Made by a program: the position numbers and the translations under genes
Notes under the pieces: model-generated
Told to the model about the DNA's origin: nothing
Database searches by the model: none
The model's input: the letters and a program-made list of their open reading frames with translations, nothing else
Shown here: positions 24,953 through 32,417 of the stretch, piece by piece
How positions within the stretch are numbered: position 1 is the stretch's first letter
How the letters are laid out: every line of letters starts with the position of its first letter
Assembly: GCF_009856625.1 (NCBI RefSeq)
Contig: NZ_CP047241.1
Span: 3,224,001-3,288,000 of the forward strand
Direction of reading: 5' to 3'
Length of the DNA stretch: 64,000 nucleotides
Source of the DNA: Aquitalea denitrificans
GTDB taxonomy: Bacteria; Pseudomonadota; Gammaproteobacteria; Burkholderiales; Chromobacteriaceae

Positions 24953-26119
24953 ATGAGCGAGAACACCCTGCTGGCCCGCCTCCAGCAAATCCTGCCGGAA
25001 ATCGCCGCCAACGCGGACCAGGCCGAAGCCATGCGCCAGGTGCCGGAACAGAATATCCGTCTACTCAAGAGCATAGGCATGCATCGCGCCTTCCAGCCGA
25101 AGAAATACGGCGGACTGGAAATCTCCCTGCCGGAGTTTGCCGACTGTGTGGCCGCACTGGCCGGTGCCTGTGGCGGCACCGCCTGGGCATTCAGCCTGCT
25201 GTGCACCCACAGCCATCAGCTGGCCATGTTTTCGCAACAGCTGCAGGATGAAATCTGGGGCGACAACCCGCACGCCACCGCCAGCAGCAGCATCGCCCCG
25301 TTCAGCCAGATCGAAGAAGCCGAAGGCGGTGTTTATCTGAGCGGCGAAATGGGCTGGAGCAGCGGCTGTGACCATGCCGAATGGGCCATTGTCGGCATGC
25401 GCCGTAAAAATACCGAGGGCGAACTGGTGTACAGCTTTGGCGTGCTGCCACGCAGCGACTATGAAATCCGCGACAACTGGTTTGCCATGGGCATGAAGGG
25501 CAGCGGCTCCAAAACCCTGGTGATTCGCAATGCCTTCATCCCCAATCACCGTATCGAAGCGGCCAAGGACATGATGGAAGGCCGCTCCAGCGGCTTTGGC
25601 CTGTATCCGGACAGCGATATTTTCACCACCCCGTATCGGCCCTACTTTGCCAGCGGCTTTGCCGCCATCAGCCTGGGCATTGCCGAACGCATGTTGCAGG
25701 CATTCAAGGACAAAACCGCCAATCGCGTGCGGGCCTACACCGGGGCCAGTGTCGGCACCGCCACGCCTGCCCTGATGCGTCTGGCCGAATCCACCCATCA
25801 GGTAGCCGCCGCCCGGGCCTTGCTGGAGAAGACCTGGCAGGATCATGCCGCTCACGGCCGTCGCCGTGCCTACCCGGACCGCCTGACACTGGCCTACTGG
25901 CGTACCAATCAGGCTTATGCGGTCAAGATGTGCATCGAAGCAGTGGACCGCCTGTTCAGCGCCGCCGGTGCCACCAGCTGGATGGAAGGCAACGAGCTGC
26001 AACGCCTGTTCCGTGATTCGCACATGACCGGTGCCCACGCTTATACCGATTACGATGTCTGCACCCAGATCCTTGGCCGCGAACTGATGGGTCTGGAACC
26101 CGACCCGAGCATGGTCTGA
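24953..26119 (+). CDS. 4-hydroxyphenylacetate 3-monooxygenase, oxygenase component (C2 type)
   Basis: A 388-residue flavin-dependent oxygenase with the acyl-CoA dehydrogenase fold. It strongly resembles the C2 component of Acinetobacter baumannii p-hydroxyphenylacetate hydroxylase: HRAFQPKKYGGLE, then GTAWAFSLLCTHSHQ, SSGCDHAEWAIVG, GFGLYPDSDIF, and GAHAYTDYDVCTQILGREL. His86, Ser112 and His362 align with active-site residues reported for C2 (His120, Ser146, His396) at a constant offset of 34, because the Acinetobacter N-terminal extension is absent. It uses reduced FMN from the next gene to hydroxylate 4-HPA to homoprotocatechuate. CAGGAG precedes the start. This replaces the HpaB enzyme of enterics. 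Confidence 0.92.
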   Translation: MSENTLLARLQQILPEIAANADQAEAMRQVPEQNIRLLKSIGMHRAFQPKKYGGLEISLPEFADCVAALAGACGGTAWAFSLLCTHSHQLAMFSQQLQDEIWGDNPHATASSSIAPFSQIEEAEGGVYLSGEMGWSSGCDHAEWAIVGMRRKNTEGELVYSFGVLPRSDYEIRDNWFAMGMKGSGSKTLVIRNAFIPNHRIEAAKDMMEGRSSGFGLYPDSDIFTTPYRPYFASGFAAISLGIAERMLQAFKDKTANRVRAYTGASVGTATPALMRLAESTHQVAAARALLEKTWQDHAAHGRRRAYPDRLTLAYWRTNQAYAVKMCIEAVDRLFSAAGATSWMEGNELQRLFRDSHMTGAHAYTDYDVCTQILGRELMGLEPDPSMV

Positions 26120-26154
26120 CACCACCTCACAACAAGCAAAACAAGGAGATGAGG

Positions 26155-27093
26155 ATGACAAGCAAACCACCGGCCAGCGCGGACGACCCGCGTCTGTTCC
26201 GCCGCGCGCTGGGTAACTTTGCCACCGGCGTCACTGTGATGACGGCCTGCGGTAGCGATGGACAAAAAGTGGGCGTCACCGCCAACAGTTTCAACTCGGT
26301 ATCGCTGGACCCGCCACTTATTCTGTGGAGCATAGACAAGCGTTCGGGCAGCTACCCGGTATTTGCCTCGGCCAGTCACTTTGCCGTCAATATCCTGGCA
26401 GCCGACCAGATCAGCCTGTCCAACCGCTTTGCCCGCCCCAGTGACGACCGCTTTGCCGGCGTGCCGCACACGCAGGGTGCCGGTGGCGCGCCGCTGCTGG
26501 AAGACTGCGCCGCCCGCTTCGTGTGCGAACGCCATGCCATGCATGACGGTGGCGACCACTGGATCATGCTGGGCAAGGTGGTGGCACTGGACGACTTTGG
26601 CCGGGCACCCCTGCTCTACCATCAGGGCAGTTATGCCATGGCCTTGCCGCACAGTCTGCAGCAGAAAAAAGAGCTGCCGGCGCTGGCATGCAGCAACCTG
26701 CAAAAGCGCCTGGACAACAATATCTACTATCTGCTGACCCAGGCTGTGCGTACTTACCAGAATCACTACCAGCCACGCCAACTGGCAACAGGGCTGCGCA
26801 CCAGTGAGGCACGCATGCTGCTGGTGCTGGAGGACGGGCTTGATCTGGCGGCACTGCATGGCGCAGTCAACATGCCTGAACGGGAGGTGGAACAGGCAGT
26901 GGCCATGCTGCTGCGCAAGGAGCTGATCAGCCTTCAGGAGCAACACTACAGGCTGACCGAACAGGGCCGTTTGCAAGCAGAAGCCCTGCACGATCTGGCA
27001 GAACAACAACAGCAGGAACTACTGGGAGGCTTCGATGCAGAACAGGTATCGGTACTGAAAAACATACTGCAGGGCATCATCCGCCAACGTTAG
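26155..27093 (+). CDS. 4-hydroxyphenylacetate 3-monooxygenase, flavin reductase component (C1 type)
   Basis: A 312-residue NADH:flavin reductase. Residues 1-165 are an HpaC-like flavin reductase domain (RRALGNFATGVTVMT, VGVTANSFNSVSLDPPL, FAVNILAADQ). The remaining part, about residues 185-312, resembles a MarR winged-helix fold (TSEARMLLVLEDG and LTEQGRLQAEAL). The Acinetobacter C1 protein has this same two-part build, where the C-terminal domain binds 4-HPA and stimulates reduction. AAGGAG at 26143-26148 abuts an ATG at 26149, so the ATG at 26155 is the better start. It lies 35 bases after the oxygenase gene. It supplies reduced FMN to C2. Confidence 0.9.
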   Translation: MTSKPPASADDPRLFRRALGNFATGVTVMTACGSDGQKVGVTANSFNSVSLDPPLILWSIDKRSGSYPVFASASHFAVNILAADQISLSNRFARPSDDRFAGVPHTQGAGGAPLLEDCAARFVCERHAMHDGGDHWIMLGKVVALDDFGRAPLLYHQGSYAMALPHSLQQKKELPALACSNLQKRLDNNIYYLLTQAVRTYQNHYQPRQLATGLRTSEARMLLVLEDGLDLAALHGAVNMPEREVEQAVAMLLRKELISLQEQHYRLTEQGRLQAEALHDLAEQQQQELLGGFDAEQVSVLKNILQGIIRQR

Positions 27094-27110
27094 CCTCAAG
27101 TACCTCAACG

Positions 27111-27141
27111 GCTTCAGGCGCGGCCTCGCCGCCCCTGAAGC
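27111..27141. terminator. Inverted repeat between convergent genes
   Basis: GCTTCAGG (27111-27118) pairs with CCTGAAGC (27134-27141). No U-tract follows on the plus strand. It lies between the reductase gene and a convergent regulator. Confidence 0.45.
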
Positions 27142-27153
27142 GGTCCAACTCCA

Positions 27154-27999
27154 TTACGGCATGGCTTGCAGCTGCTGCTCCAGCGTTTGCAGGCGATGAC
27201 GCAGATCCTCCAGCAGAATACCCACCTGCTCGGCATGTCCAAGCTTGCAGGCTTTTTCCATTTGTTCGCAGTCACGCGCCACCTGCTGGGCATCGATCAG
27301 CCGGGCTGCACCCTTAATCTTGTGCAGCACCTGCGCCAGATCCATCCACTGCTGCCGGTCATACAAGGAAAACGCTTCAGCCAGGTCATGCCGGTTGCTG
27401 TCCAGCAGCTTGCACACAAACTTTTTCATCAACACCGCATCGCCATCAAACAGGGCGGACAGGCTGTCATTCACATAAACCGGCAGCCGCTGCATGCTGA
27501 CTGCCAGGCTAAAACGCAACAAGGTGGTATGCAGCACCGGCAAGGTTACCGGCTTGGCCAGCAGGATATTGAAGCCGGCTTCCTGTGCTCGTTGCCACTC
27601 TTTCTCACCCGGGTCGGCTGATATGCCAATGACCGGACGCATATCACCATCGCTGCGTAGTTGCCGCACCAGACAAAAGCCATCCAGCTGAGGCATGCCC
27701 AGGTCGGTCAGCAGGCAGTCAAACTGTTGCAGCCGCCATTGATTCAGCGCCTCCAGTCCGTTGCTGACCCCCGCCACCTCACAGCCCAGCCGTTGCAACT
27801 GGCTGTTGAGCAAAAACAGATTGGCCAGATTGTCCTCGGCCACCAATACCCGTGGTTGCAGGCCTTCGGCCCAGAGACCGGCAGCCGGCTGCCCCTGGCT
27901 GTCCAGTGCGCCATATGCACCGGGGCCAGATTCGGACACTGCACTCTGCGGCCGGCTGCTGATGCGTTGCATCATTGAAAAAATCTGATTGTTTGACAT
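27154..27999 (-). CDS. Orphan receiver-HPt phosphorelay protein
   Basis: A 281-residue cytoplasmic protein with a receiver domain at about residues 48-165 and a histidine phosphotransfer (HPt) domain at about 185-281. Receiver landmarks are the acidic pair Glu55-Asp56 in VLVAEDN, phospho-acceptor Asp99 in LLTDLGMP and Lys149 in LAKPV. The HPt phospho-acceptor is His226 in VLHKIKGAARLI. This pair of domains is normally the C-terminal end of hybrid kinases such as BvgS or EvgS; here no kinase domain or output domain is attached and no kinase gene is adjacent. The partner is unknown. The N-terminal 45 residues look disordered. Confidence 0.85.
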   Translation of the reverse strand: MSNNQIFSMMQRISSRPQSAVSESGPGAYGALDSQGQPAAGLWAEGLQPRVLVAEDNLANLFLLNSQLQRLGCEVAGVSNGLEALNQWRLQQFDCLLTDLGMPQLDGFCLVRQLRSDGDMRPVIGISADPGEKEWQRAQEAGFNILLAKPVTLPVLHTTLLRFSLAVSMQRLPVYVNDSLSALFDGDAVLMKKFVCKLLDSNRHDLAEAFSLYDRQQWMDLAQVLHKIKGAARLIDAQQVARDCEQMEKACKLGHAEQVGILLEDLRHRLQTLEQQLQAMP

Positions 28000-28320
28000 G
28001 ACACTGACACCTGATTTGATTATCTGGACACTCCCGCCTCTTCATCCGCTTGTCGGGCTCACGCAAGAAGCGCTTTAAGCTTAGAAAGGGGAACGGCATC
28101 ACTATCCGGGTTATTTCTCAACAAACAATAAGAAATTTCTGATCATGCAAAAGGTCAGCGCATAGCTCGCCAATCGACACAGTAAATGCAGGTGATGTGT
28201 CGCATCCGAGCCGCAGACAGCAGGCAAAAACATTGCCGAGACATCCCAGGCACAACGGGTTACATTGCTGTCTGATGGCAACAAGGCCAGAACATTGAAG
28301 TGGCCAGAGACGGAGCAAGC
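28000..28320. other. Intergenic region without recognised genes
   Basis: This 321-base divergent region separates the receiver-HPt gene and the deacylase gene. I see an AT-rich patch near 28110-28145 that could hold the minus-strand promoter, but no clear hairpin, repeat or RNA gene. Confidence 0.5.
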
Positions 28321-29454
28321 ATGATCCACCACCACCACCCTCTTACCTCCAGCTGCCTGGGAACACAGCGCCAGCTATCCAGCTTTCACTTTGGTCAGCC
28401 GGGCAGCCCTGCTGGCAAGGCCTATATCCAGGCCTCGCTGCATGCGGACGAACTACCCGGCATGCTGACCGCCTGGGAACTGAAACAGCAGCTGCAGGAG
28501 CTGGAACAACAAGGCAAAATTGCCGGGGAAATCATTCTGGTTCCGCAAGCCAACCCCATCGGGCACGCCCAGTCGATACAGGGTTATCAGTTGGGCCGTT
28601 TCGACCTGGCCAGCGGACAAAATTTCAACCGCCACTATCCGCAACTCACCAACGCGGTTTATGCCGCGGTAAAAAACCAACTGGGTGCAGATGCAAAGAG
28701 CAATACCGCCCATATCCGGCAGGCCATGCGCCAGCACCTGCGGCAGCTGACCGAACCCACCGAGCTGGTCAGCCTGCGCAAGACACTGATGCTGCTGGCG
28801 GCCGATGCCGACATCGTGCTGGACCTGCACTGCGACAGTAATGCAGCGTTGCATGTCTATACCGGCACACCACTATGGGAGCAATGCGAACCACTGGCTC
28901 GCTATCTGCAATCGCATGCGCAGCTGTTGGCTACCGAATCGGGTGATTATCCCTTTGACGAAGCCTGCAGCCAGACCTGGTGGGAATTGCAGGCCTTGTG
29001 CCAGCGGGATGGGCTGGACGTCCCCATCGAAATGGCCTGCCTGTCGGTTACAGTAGAATTGCGTGGCCAGCATCAGGTAAACCGGCAACTGGCCACACAG
29101 GATGCAACTGCCATTCTGAACTTCCTGCGCTGGCGCGGGCTGATCACCGGCGCTACACCCGCAGCCTTACCACCGCTACCTTATCCGGCAACCCCCTTGG
29201 CCGGGTCCGAAAACCTGCTTGCTCCCCATCCGGGTGTGGTCAGCTTTTTGCTGCCGCCAGGCAGCGTGGTAACGGCGGGACAGCCGGTGGCCGAAGTCAT
29301 CGACCCGTTGCAGGACAAGGTGGCAGTACTCAGCTCGGCATACGGCGGCATGTTGTATGCACATGAGCTACATCCCTATGCCACAGCCGGAATGACCGTA
29401 GCCAAGGTAGCCACGGCGCAGGCATTCAAAACTGGCAAACTGCTATCAGCCTGA
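28321..29454 (+). CDS. Succinylglutamate desuccinylase/aspartoacylase family protein
   Basis: A 377-residue zinc hydrolase of the AstE/AspA branch of the M14 carboxypeptidase superfamily. Metal ligands are expected to be His41 and Glu44 (LHADELPGM) and His170 (DLHCDSN). Length exceeds AstE (about 320 residues); the extra C-terminal 75 residues form a small beta domain (PGSVVTAGQPVAEVIDPL, which looks lipoyl-like). Related proteins deacylate N-acyl amino acids or deacetylate ectoine intermediates, but no arginine succinyltransferase or ectoine genes are nearby, so the substrate is unknown. GGAG at about 28312 supports the ATG at 28321 over the open frame that continues upstream. Confidence 0.8.
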   Translation: MIHHHHPLTSSCLGTQRQLSSFHFGQPGSPAGKAYIQASLHADELPGMLTAWELKQQLQELEQQGKIAGEIILVPQANPIGHAQSIQGYQLGRFDLASGQNFNRHYPQLTNAVYAAVKNQLGADAKSNTAHIRQAMRQHLRQLTEPTELVSLRKTLMLLAADADIVLDLHCDSNAALHVYTGTPLWEQCEPLARYLQSHAQLLATESGDYPFDEACSQTWWELQALCQRDGLDVPIEMACLSVTVELRGQHQVNRQLATQDATAILNFLRWRGLITGATPAALPPLPYPATPLAGSENLLAPHPGVVSFLLPPGSVVTAGQPVAEVIDPLQDKVAVLSSAYGGMLYAHELHPYATAGMTVAKVATAQAFKTGKLLSA

Positions 29455-29461
29455 AGACCGG

Positions 29462-29833
29462 CTAACCCGGGTCTGGTGCAGCATCAGACCCGGCCCTGGC
29501 AATGGCCTGCAGCAGGCAGGATGGACACAGGCAATCCTTGCCATCCTCGTCCAGCGGCATGATGTTAGGCAGCTTTGCACACCAGCAGCTGTTGGCCGGC
29601 CCATTGGCTCCGCAACTGAAGCTGTCGCCGCAACGCTGGCACTGTTTGGCCTCGACTTGTGGCGGCAAGGCAAGCAGGCGGTTCCACACCGCTTTCTTCT
29701 CGAAATCACTGAAACCAGGCCAGCCGGCAATTTCCTTGATGGAGCGTCGACAACTTAGGCAGTGTTCACCGGTGGCATCCAGCTGGCAACGCTGCTGGCA
29801 TGGTGACGGGATGGGCGGCTTCATGCCGCACAC
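29462..29833 (-). CDS. DUF1289-CWC cysteine-rich fusion protein
   Basis: A 123-residue protein that joins two small cysteine-rich modules. Residues 8-55 match DUF1289 (SPCQQRCQLDATGEHCLSCR then EIAGWPGFSDFEKKAVWNRL). Residues 63-112 match the cysteine-rich CWC family (CQRCGDSFSCGA then CWCAKLPN and CLCPSCLL). Ten or more cysteines suggest zinc or iron-sulfur binding; neither family has an established function. Start at 29833 or at 29824 (MKPPIPSPC) cannot be decided from the sequence. It is convergent with the deacylase gene and ends 8 bases from it. Confidence 0.75.
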   Translation of the reverse strand: MCGMKPPIPSPCQQRCQLDATGEHCLSCRRSIKEIAGWPGFSDFEKKAVWNRLLALPPQVEAKQCQRCGDSFSCGANGPANSCWCAKLPNIMPLDEDGKDCLCPSCLLQAIARAGSDAAPDPG

Positions 29834-30106
29834 CTACTGGGGGGGCAATTACCAGCCAATAAGGGAAGTCGCAGTCGTGGCGACAAAGGTCGCACACTAC
29901 GGTCCTGCCCGGCGGCTGACCAAATGGAAATGCTACACATATGATGCATATACAACCTGCTACAAGGGGAATAGTACTAACCCGGCACGCGGGACCAGAT
30001 ACCAAAAATCATACGGCATGATAACAAGACAATTAAATGACATGGAGATACAAGCATTTCACTTGTCCGTGCGCAAATAAAAATCCACCGCCATCATGCC
30101 GGCATT

Positions 30107-30850
30107 TCACCCTTCCATCACATCACTGCTATATCCTTTGTCGCCCACCTTCACGCTGTGGGTCTGCAAGGTATCAAGCTGCAGCATGCTCAGGCTGCGG
30201 CCATAAACACCGCCGGTATCCAGATACCAGACATTGTCGATACTGCGTACACCGGCCTGGGGCGTATGTCCGACACAGAGCATGAAAACCCCGACCACAG
30301 GCTTGCGCACCATCCCCCTGGCGCGTAAACGACACCAGGTAATCTGCCGCAACAGCTTGCCCCCTTCTTCGCCCCAGGGCTGAGGCAGGGCCAGTTGTTC
30401 GCGCAGGCCATTCCAGTCATCCAGTGGGCAGTCAGCATGCAGCAGCCCGATCAGTCCGTGCTCGCTCACCACCTCCATCGCCAGCGGCAGGCGGTTGAAC
30501 GCTGTACGATAGGCCTGCTTGTCCCGCTCCGCCAGACAGATAAACCAGCCGCCACCATTGTTCAGGTAACGCTCGCAGGCATCGGTTTGCGCCAGATCGA
30601 AATCCAGTGCCATCTGCTCGTGATTTCCACGCACAGCATAAAACCAGGGCTTGGCCAGCCACTCCAGTACCTGGCGTGACTCCGGCCCCCGGTCCACCAG
30701 GTCGCCTACGGAAAACAGGCGATCGCGACTACCATCGAACACCACGCTTTCCAGCAACTGGCGCAATTCGGTAAAACAGCCGTGGACATCACCCACAACA
30801 TAATCCCGTCCATTCAGGTTGGCGGGCAGGCTGGCAAACAACTCAGTCAT
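30107..30850 (-). CDS. Ser/Thr protein phosphatase-like metallophosphoesterase (PrpA type)
   Basis: A 247-residue calcineurin-like phosphoesterase with the complete metal site: Asp21-x-His23 in GDVHG, Asp50 and Arg54 in GDLVDRGPES, and Asn76-His77 in RGNHE. Length and motif spacing agree with the bacteriophage lambda/PrpA serine/threonine phosphatase group; the diadenosine tetraphosphatase ApaH is related but longer. The start at 30850 (MTELFAS) is favoured over the ATG two codons upstream at 30856, though both are possible. It stands alone on the minus strand, downstream of nothing obvious, so its substrate is unknown. Confidence 0.85.
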   Translation of the reverse strand: MTELFASLPANLNGRDYVVGDVHGCFTELRQLLESVVFDGSRDRLFSVGDLVDRGPESRQVLEWLAKPWFYAVRGNHEQMALDFDLAQTDACERYLNNGGGWFICLAERDKQAYRTAFNRLPLAMEVVSEHGLIGLLHADCPLDDWNGLREQLALPQPWGEEGGKLLRQITWCRLRARGMVRKPVVGVFMLCVGHTPQAGVRSIDNVWYLDTGGVYGRSLSMLQLDTLQTHSVKVGDKGYSSDVMEG

Positions 30851-30940
30851 ACACAATCACAAAGGTTTTATCGATTTACCGCTTTATTATGCACATCTGT
30901 CCCGCTACTGCGGGAATGTGTCTAGCGGCAGGCATGAAAA

Positions 30941-30963
30941 AACGGCGCAGAATCTGCGCCGTT
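30941..30963. terminator. Bidirectional terminator after the livK-like gene
   Basis: AACGGCGCAG (30941-30950) pairs with CTGCGCCGTT (30954-30963) around a 3-base loop. An A-run before it supplies the U-tract for minus-strand transcripts. Confidence 0.85.
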
Positions 30964-30985
30964 TCTGTATGAACTACCGCCTGAA

Positions 30986-32215
30986 TTACTGCGCCGCAGA
31001 TGCAGCAGCCGGAGCGGCAGCACCGCCACCGATGGTCTGCATCACTTTCCACTGGCCGCCTTCAACCTTGTAAACGGTAATGCCGCCGTCTTTCAGGTCA
31101 CCCTTGTCGTCGTAGGTCCAGTTGGCGGAAGTCACACCGGAGTACTTGATCTTGGCCAGAACCGGCAGATAAGCCTTGGGATCGGTGGAGTTGGCATCCT
31201 TCATGGCCTGGATCATGGCGCGGGTAGCGTCATAGCCATACGGAGAGTAGGTGGCTACGTCGGTCTTGAAACGTGCCTTGTACTTGTCGGAGTAGTCCTT
31301 GCCCTTGGGCATCTGCTCCAGCGGCAGGCCAGCCAGCGAGGCGATGGAGCCTTCGGCTTCCTTGCCTGCCAGTTGCAGGAAGTTCGGGGTCTTGGTCATT
31401 TCGCCGGAGATTAGCGGAGCCTTCAGGCCCAGGCGCTTCATCTGCTTGGCCATCGGAGCGGACTGGGCATCAGCGCCACCATAGAAAATCACGTCCGGGC
31501 TAACACCCTTGATGGAGGTGAGAATGGCGGCAAAGTCAGTTGCCTTGTCATTGGTGAATTCGCGCTTGGCTACTTCGCCACCAGCAGCCTTGACGGCTTT
31601 TTCGAATTCGTCCGCCAGGCCTTGGCCGTAAGCGGTACGGTCGTCAACGATAACGATTTTCTTGGCCTTCAGGGTATCCACCACGAACTTGCCCATCACG
31701 CTACCCTGCTGAGTATCGGAGGTCATGGAACGGAAGGTGTTCTTGAAGCCCTGAGCGGTGAAGACCGGGGAAGTCGCCATGGCGATCATCGGAATGCCGG
31801 CGTCGGAATAGATCTTGGAGGCCGGAATGGCGCAACCGGAGTTGAAGTGACCGATGATGCCGGCAACCTTGTCATCAACCAGTTTCTGAGCCAGTTGGGT
31901 AGCGGTTTTCGGGTCGGCCTGGTCATCCTGGGCGTCCAGTTCGAAAGTCACCGGCTTGCCACCGATGGTCGGCTTCTCGGCATTGGCATCTTCAATCGCC
32001 AGAGTCACACCGTTTTTGTACTCTTCGCCATAGTGCGCTTGCGGGCCGGTCAGCGGCGCAGCAAAGCCGATCTTGATGGTATCGCCACCAGCAGCAGCGG
32101 CAGCCGGAGCGGAGGCGCCAGCCGGAGCAGCAGCGTCGTCTTTCTTGCCACATGCGGACAGTGCCAGAGCGGCAGCTACAGCGACGGTAACGGTAGTCAG
32201 CTTGGTGAATTGCAT
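30986..32215 (-). CDS. Branched-chain amino acid ABC transporter substrate-binding lipoprotein
   Basis: A 409-residue periplasmic binding protein of the LivJ/LivK (Peripla_BP_6) family. The signal sequence ends in lipobox LSAC with Cys22 as the lipidation site, followed by an Ala-rich linker and IKIGFAAPLTGPQAHYG, the typical start of the mature fold. YSDAGIPMIAMATSP and VIFYGGADAQSAPMAKQMKRLG are further family signatures. LivH, LivM, LivG and LivF are not adjacent, so it works with a permease encoded elsewhere. An Ala-rich C-terminal tail is unusual but harmless. A promoter (TTGTCA-N17-AATAAT) lies about 95 bases upstream. The exact ligand is not certain. Confidence 0.88.
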   Translation of the reverse strand: MQFTKLTTVTVAVAAALALSACGKKDDAAAPAGASAPAAAAAGGDTIKIGFAAPLTGPQAHYGEEYKNGVTLAIEDANAEKPTIGGKPVTFELDAQDDQADPKTATQLAQKLVDDKVAGIIGHFNSGCAIPASKIYSDAGIPMIAMATSPVFTAQGFKNTFRSMTSDTQQGSVMGKFVVDTLKAKKIVIVDDRTAYGQGLADEFEKAVKAAGGEVAKREFTNDKATDFAAILTSIKGVSPDVIFYGGADAQSAPMAKQMKRLGLKAPLISGEMTKTPNFLQLAGKEAEGSIASLAGLPLEQMPKGKDYSDKYKARFKTDVATYSPYGYDATRAMIQAMKDANSTDPKAYLPVLAKIKYSGVTSANWTYDDKGDLKDGGITVYKVEGGQWKVMQTIGGGAAAPAAASAAQ

Positions 32216-32306
32216 CTTGAATCCTCTATCTTTCGGTCTCTCCTGTCCGCTTGTGGCGAACAGATCTCATGCAGCGAGCTTGTTGTAAGTTAAAACGCTG
32301 GCGGCA

Positions 32307-32335
32307 TTATTCCAATGCCGACAGCTCATGACAAG
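32307..32335 (-). promoter_or_regulatory. Likely promoter of the livK-like gene
   Basis: On the minus strand TTGTCA (32330-32335) and AATAAT (32307-32312) are separated by 17 bases, giving a long leader of about 90 bases before the start codon. Confidence 0.45.
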
Positions 32336-32417
32336 TAGCTTGGCACAGATAACATCGTTCAGCCCCGGTTTGTGACCATTCCCGCCAATCAGCAGAAGGT
32401 CTCCGGGGCTGCCGTCA

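Noticed and set aside
27154..27999. Possible link of the receiver-HPt protein to the 4-HPA island
   Set aside because: It is convergent to the reductase gene with an inverted repeat between, lacks the island operator motifs and has no kinase there.
32360..32411. CAGCCCCGG/CCGGGGCTG inverted repeat after putA
   Set aside because: The loop is 34 bases and there is no U-tract, so a terminator call is not supported.
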